From positions 1 through 9,278 of the forward strand of contig JAGOGU010000046.1 of NCBI GenBank assembly GCA_017996515.1: a stretch of DNA of 9,278 nucleotides. Reading direction: 5' to 3'. Every line of letters begins with the position of its first letter. Position 1 is the first letter of the stretch. Below the pieces are notes generated by a model that was not told the origin of the DNA, did no database searches, and saw only the letters and a program-made list of their open reading frames with translations. Below, piece by piece: positions 6,707 to 9,278 of the stretch. The DNA is from Allobrachymonas sp. (GTDB lineage: Bacteria > Pseudomonadota > Gammaproteobacteria > Burkholderiales > Burkholderiaceae_C). The position numbers and the translations under genes were made by a program.

Positions 6707-6739
6707 AAAAACGCCTCGATCGTCAAAAGACGAGGGGCG
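6707..6739 (-). terminator. Second (distal) minus-strand terminator candidate
   Basis: On the minus strand CGCC, then TCGTC-TTTT-GACGA, then GGCG form an interrupted stem with a 2x4 internal loop, followed directly by TTTTT. It lies downstream of the stronger-looking candidate at 6744-6781. Confidence 0.5.
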
Positions 6740-6743
6740 CTTG

Positions 6744-6781
6744 AAAAAGCCTCCGTATTGGGATTCAACCAATTGGGGAGG
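6744..6781 (-). terminator. Minus-strand terminator of the DUF3617-upp-eco-DUF4019 run
   Basis: On the minus strand CCTCC and ATTGG pair with CCAAT and GGAGG (plus-strand arms 6750-6754/6777-6781 and 6757-6761/6769-6773) around a seven-base loop, followed by CTTTTTC. It lies about 50 bases after the last stop codon of the minus-strand run. Confidence 0.6.
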
Positions 6782-6833
6782 GAATGCGCTGGCTTGGGCC
6801 TGTAGGCTTTTGCAAGCCCAAGAGGGCCGCTGT

Positions 6834-7343
6834 TTAACGTGCTTGCGCGGGCGCAGGAGTGGGTGTGGGCGCGGGGGCTGGCGTAGCGGCGGCGACATAG
6901 CCCGTAGCGCGCCACTGTTGCTGATCCCAGCACAGGCTGACGCGTTCAGAGCCTGCCAGTGCGTTTTGGCGCAACGCGGCAAACTGTACATTGGCACAGG
7001 AAACAGGTGGTTGGTTGGGCACGGGGGTTGCCACCACGCGCTGGATGCTGATCCACTGGCGATCGGTCACGGCACCGAGTTTTTCGCGTTCTTGCGTGAC
7101 GCCTTTGGTGAAATCATTTCTTTTGACGGCGTTTTTGACGAAGGCGGGCGCCTGTGCATACAGGGCGTTGCCCTGCTTGTTGTCGATTTGTTGCAGAGTT
7201 TGCGCGGCGGCCAGCAGCATGGTGTTGGGGGCAAAGGCTTCGGCCGTTTGCGCTTGCGCAGCCAGCGTACCGAACAGGGTGACCAAGCCGATGCCTAAGC
7301 GGCGAGTTAGTGGGCGTGCGATGAAGGAGGTAGAAGAAGACAT
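6834..7343 (-). CDS. Exported DUF4019-like protein with Pro/Ala-rich tail
   Basis: A 169-residue exported protein. An N-terminal signal (basic RPLTRR, hydrophobic LGIGLVTLFGTLAA, likely cut after AQA at about residue 31) directs it to the periplasm. The body (about 41-150) resembles DUF4019 proteins: a helix LLAAAQTLQQIDNKQGNALY, then APAFVKNAVKRNDFTKGVTQ, then REKLGAVTDRQW, and a beta-rich part with two cysteines (C116, C138) that could form a disulfide. Function of the family is unknown to me, and the assignment is by general resemblance. The C-terminus is a low-complexity Pro/Ala/Thr tail (TPAPAPTPTPAPAQAR). I chose ATG 7343 since it gives a normal signal peptide; ATG 7379 and TTG 7412 are in frame upstream, and none has a strong ribosome site. 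It begins 112 bases after the eco stop, so it may have its own promoter. Confidence 0.75.
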   Translation of the reverse strand: MSSSTSFIARPLTRRLGIGLVTLFGTLAAQAQTAEAFAPNTMLLAAAQTLQQIDNKQGNALYAQAPAFVKNAVKRNDFTKGVTQEREKLGAVTDRQWISIQRVVATPVPNQPPVSCANVQFAALRQNALAGSERVSLCWDQQQWRATGYVAAATPAPAPTPTPAPAQAR

Positions 7344-7455
7344 ATCAGGTACTTTCTCTTTCAGTTGAAGTAAATACATCAGAAAAAATGCAGGACGAAA
7401 GGATAAGGCCAAACATGGGTTGCGCCCATTCCATCATTGTTTGTTTTCGTGACAC

Positions 7456-8040
7456 TCATTGTGCCGTAGCGTCGTTCCGTGCCGCTTGCGCTTGCCACAG
7501 GCGATATTGCACCTGGTAGGCTTTGCCGGTGTAGATGACCATGGGGAGGCGGCTGTTATAAGGCAGCATCAGGCTTTCGGCGCTTACAAAGGCCGAGCGT
7601 TTGGAACCCTCGGGACAACCCATCAGGGTGGACATGACACGGCCTTGCGTCTGCAATTCGTAGTAATCGTAGCCCCAGCCCTGTACGGTTTGGGGCTGTA
7701 GTTGGCCGATGAGGCGGTGGCGGTTGCAATCGACCTGCATCTGTTGACCGGGGATGAGTTCCACGCGCCAATCCGCCTCGCGGGCTTGAGGCGGCAGCTG
7801 AATCACCCAGCGTGTTTGGTCGGCGCGGGCGGCAGGAAATGGCTGGAGTGCTTCGTGCAAGGGCGCGGCGGGGTGTGCGCTGCTTGAAAATGACGATGCA
7901 GCCGCAGATGCAGTCGCTGTTTGGCTGGTCGTGTTTGAAGTGCCAGAGGGCGAGGAGCCGGAGGCCAAGGCGCAGCCACTGCACAGCGCCAGCAAGGCGG
8001 CAGCGGTGATGCAAGAAGGGGTGAAAGCAGTGCGTCGCAT
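7456..8040 (-). CDS. eco: Ecotin family serine-protease inhibitor
   Basis: Periplasmic or envelope inhibitor of trypsin-fold serine proteases; E. coli ecotin is a dimer that blocks trypsin, chymotrypsin, elastase and neutrophil proteases. The family core is unmistakable: WVIQLPPQ (78-85), VELIPGQQMQVDCNRHRL (93-110), GWGYDYYEL (121-129), STLMGCPEG (137-145), LPYNSRLPMVIYT (159-171) and VQYRLWQA (177-184). C105 and C142 keep the 37-residue spacing of the E. coli Cys50-Cys87 disulfide. By alignment the P1 residue (Met84 in E. coli) is Leu139, with Met140 at P1'. It has 194 residues against about 162 for E. coli, because a Ser/Thr/Ala-rich linker (about 27-56) separates the signal from the core. 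The signal ends LLALCSGCALA, either a lipobox-like site with C at -3 or a signal peptidase I site after ALA. ATG 8040 has AGGAG eight bases upstream. It starts 24 bases after the upp stop. Confidence 0.95.
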   Translation of the reverse strand: MRRTAFTPSCITAAALLALCSGCALASGSSPSGTSNTTSQTATASAAASSFSSSAHPAAPLHEALQPFPAARADQTRWVIQLPPQAREADWRVELIPGQQMQVDCNRHRLIGQLQPQTVQGWGYDYYELQTQGRVMSTLMGCPEGSKRSAFVSAESLMLPYNSRLPMVIYTGKAYQVQYRLWQAQAARNDATAQ

Positions 8041-8064
8041 AAGGTGTCTCCTGAAAACAGTTGA

Positions 8065-8694
8065 TCAACGGGTGCCAAAAATCCGGTCGCCGGCATCACC
8101 CAAGCCCGGCACGATATAGCTGTGCGCGTTCAGGCCGCGGTCAATGGCAGCCGTGTAAATGGGTACATCGGGGTGCTTGTTGTGTACCGCGGCAATCCCT
8201 TCGGGGCAGGTAAGCAGGCAAACAAAACGGATGGATTTGGGGCGCAGCGCCTTGATTTTGTCGATAGCGGCCACGGCAGAGTTGCCTGTGGCGAGCATGG
8301 GGTCGAGCAAAATCACGTCGCGTTCCTGCATGTTCGAGGGCATTTTGAAAAAATACTCCACGGCTTCCAGCGTTTCGGGGTCGCGGTACAGGCCAATATG
8401 GCCCACGCGCGCGCCGGGTACCACATGCAACATGCCATCCAGAAAACCCAGGCCGGCGCGCAAAATCGGCACAAACACCATCTTTTTGCCGTCGATCATG
8501 TAGGCGGTAGTGGTTTCAAGTGGCGTTTCGATTTCCACGGCGTGCAAGGGCATGTCGCGTGTGACTTCATAAGCCATGAGCGCGCTCAACTCATGCAGCA
8601 GCGTGCGAAAGGTCTTGGTCGATGCGTCTTTTTGCCGCATCAGCGCCAGTTTGTGCTGCACCAATGGGTGCGTGATGTGGATGAGTTTCTTCAT
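8065..8694 (-). CDS. upp: Uracil phosphoribosyltransferase
   Basis: Cytoplasmic salvage enzyme: uracil + PRPP gives UMP + diphosphate. It is full length at 209 residues (E. coli Upp is 208). The PRPP-binding motif [10 protein letters not shown] is at 131-140, the uracil-binding C-terminal loop [12 protein letters not shown] at 193-204, and the family hallmarks [14 protein letters not shown] (75-88) and [10 protein letters not shown] (100-109) are present. Every hallmark residue I can check is present. ATG 8694 is the natural start ([20 protein letters not shown]) although its ribosome site is weak. It lies between the DUF3617 gene (63 bases upstream) and eco (24 bases downstream) in one orientation, so at least upp-eco is probably one transcript. 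No uraA permease is next to it. Confidence 0.97.
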   Translation of the reverse strand: MKKLIHITHPLVQHKLALMRQKDASTKTFRTLLHELSALMAYEVTRDMPLHAVEIETPLETTTAYMIDGKKMVFVPILRAGLGFLDGMLHVVPGARVGHIGLYRDPETLEAVEYFFKMPSNMQERDVILLDPMLATGNSAVAAIDKIKALRPKSIRFVCLLTCPEGIAAVHNKHPDVPIYTAAIDRGLNAHSYIVPGLGDAGDRIFGTR

Positions 8695-8757
8695 GTGGTT
8701 TGCTTAACAAGGGCTAAACGGTAAATGATGTATAGGCGTCTTGCACAAATTTTATAT

Positions 8758-9243
8758 TTATGGTCGCAGCATGCCGTCTGTACACGCGCCAGCGTGTCGG
8801 CCTTGGGCACTGATGGTGATGTGGCCTGTGCCACCGCCGGGGCGAACCACATCTTGTTTCATGTTCAGTTGCAATGCAGTGGCGCTGGCCGTGTTGCGGA
8901 TGCGGGCATGCAACAGGCTGCCGTCAGCCATTTGGCAGCGCATGAGCCAATTGGCTGCATGGTTCTGGCGTTGGTAGTCGGCTGTGCTGCATTGGGCTTG
9001 GCGCGCAGCCATTTTTTGTGCGTCCAGCGTCGCGTCGAAATAAGGCTCGCGTGCCAGAAATTCGCTATCCAAGCACATGGTGATGGTATGGGTGCCCATG
9101 GATTCTGCCGGCTGCTTGGGCAGTTCGCGCGTGAGAGTGGTTGTTATTTCCCAGGCGCCGGGCTGCATCACTTTTTGTGCAGTTGCGGGTAAGCAGGCCG
9201 CTGCCAACAGCAGGGGCAACACGGAACGAAAGATCGAACCCAA
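8758..9243 (-). CDS. Exported DUF3617 family protein (start uncertain)
   Basis: Exported protein of about 161 residues in the DUF3617 family, common in proteobacteria and without a known function to my knowledge. Signal peptide: SIFRSVLPLLLAAACLPATA, likely cut before QK. The family hallmark MQPGAWEITTTLTRE follows at once. The mature part carries four cysteines (C57, C85, C103, C154 in this numbering), typical of the family's disulfides. The start is unclear. TTG 9243 is in frame, but the good ribosome site (GGAGG, plus-strand CCTCC at 9261-9265) lies 17 bases away, too far. The frame stays open to the window edge, so a start beyond 9278 with a longer N-terminus is possible. It is transcribed toward upp, 63 bases away. 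Confidence 0.82.
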   Translation of the reverse strand: MGSIFRSVLPLLLAAACLPATAQKVMQPGAWEITTTLTRELPKQPAESMGTHTITMCLDSEFLAREPYFDATLDAQKMAARQAQCSTADYQRQNHAANWLMRCQMADGSLLHARIRNTASATALQLNMKQDVVRPGGGTGHITISAQGRHAGACTDGMLRP

Positions 9244-9278
9244 TGTGCGAGTCGTTTGAACCTCCGTTGGAGTCAGTG

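Noticed and set aside
6793..6822. Inverted repeats CTTGGGC/GCCCAAG and GGCTT/AAGCC as a terminator
   Set aside because: No T run on either strand; the T-tailed hairpins at 6744-6781 and 6707-6739 are better candidates.
5819..6997. Long minus-strand open frame (392 codons) opposite phaP and its terminator
   Set aside because: It runs antisense through a clear phasin gene and a perfect terminator, and its Ser/Arg/His/Gly-rich translation has no domain; a shadow frame.
1..9278. Mobile element, CRISPR array, toxin-antitoxin or defence system
   Set aside because: No transposase, integrase, spaced direct repeats, nuclease, helicase or toxin-like gene is visible; all recognisable genes are housekeeping, envelope or storage functions.

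Overview
The window reads as a piece of ordinary chromosome from a betaproteobacterium, most likely in the order Burkholderiales. The reasons are a TIGR01841-type phasin behind operator-like sites of the kind bound by the PHB regulator PhaR, the DUF3617 and DUF4019-like exported proteins, ecotin, and a moderately GC-rich coding style. This placement rests on gene content alone. I see no tRNA, rRNA, insertion sequence, integrase, CRISPR array or phage gene, and nothing that looks like a defence or secretion island.

Layout. On the left, the 5' part of a FabG-like short-chain dehydrogenase (1-502, minus) runs off the edge. It faces a DUF817 membrane protein (723-1589, plus) across a 220-base divergent region that holds several operator-like palindromes. 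Next comes a small AT-richer membrane-protein gene that appears broken by a single-base frameshift (1757-2136). It is followed by a YbdG/MscM-type mechanosensitive channel with a TTG start (2186-3496) and a 635-residue ABC exporter half-transporter (3813-5720). The 316-base gap before the exporter contains a long imperfect inverted repeat.

Centre. A phasin gene (5945-6493) has the clearest regulatory architecture of the window. A good sigma70 promoter is flanked by two copies of the same 12-base element in opposite orientation, one upstream of the -35 and one at the transcription start. A leader of about 124 bases and a strong bidirectional terminator complete the unit. PHA-responsive control by PhaR is the natural inference.

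Right. Four genes lie in a row on the minus strand, transcribed right to left: a DUF3617 exported protein, uracil phosphoribosyltransferase (upp), a serine-protease inhibitor of the ecotin family (eco, 24 bases after upp), and a DUF4019-like exported protein. Two tandem minus-strand terminator candidates close the run. Three of the four products carry export signals, so this is a mixed envelope/pyrimidine-salvage cluster.

I did not find a convincing new multi-gene system. The points that merit follow-up are the phasin operator pair, the frameshifted membrane gene, the ecotin with a leucine at the reactive site and an unusual N-terminal linker, and the inverted repeats in the intergenic regions.
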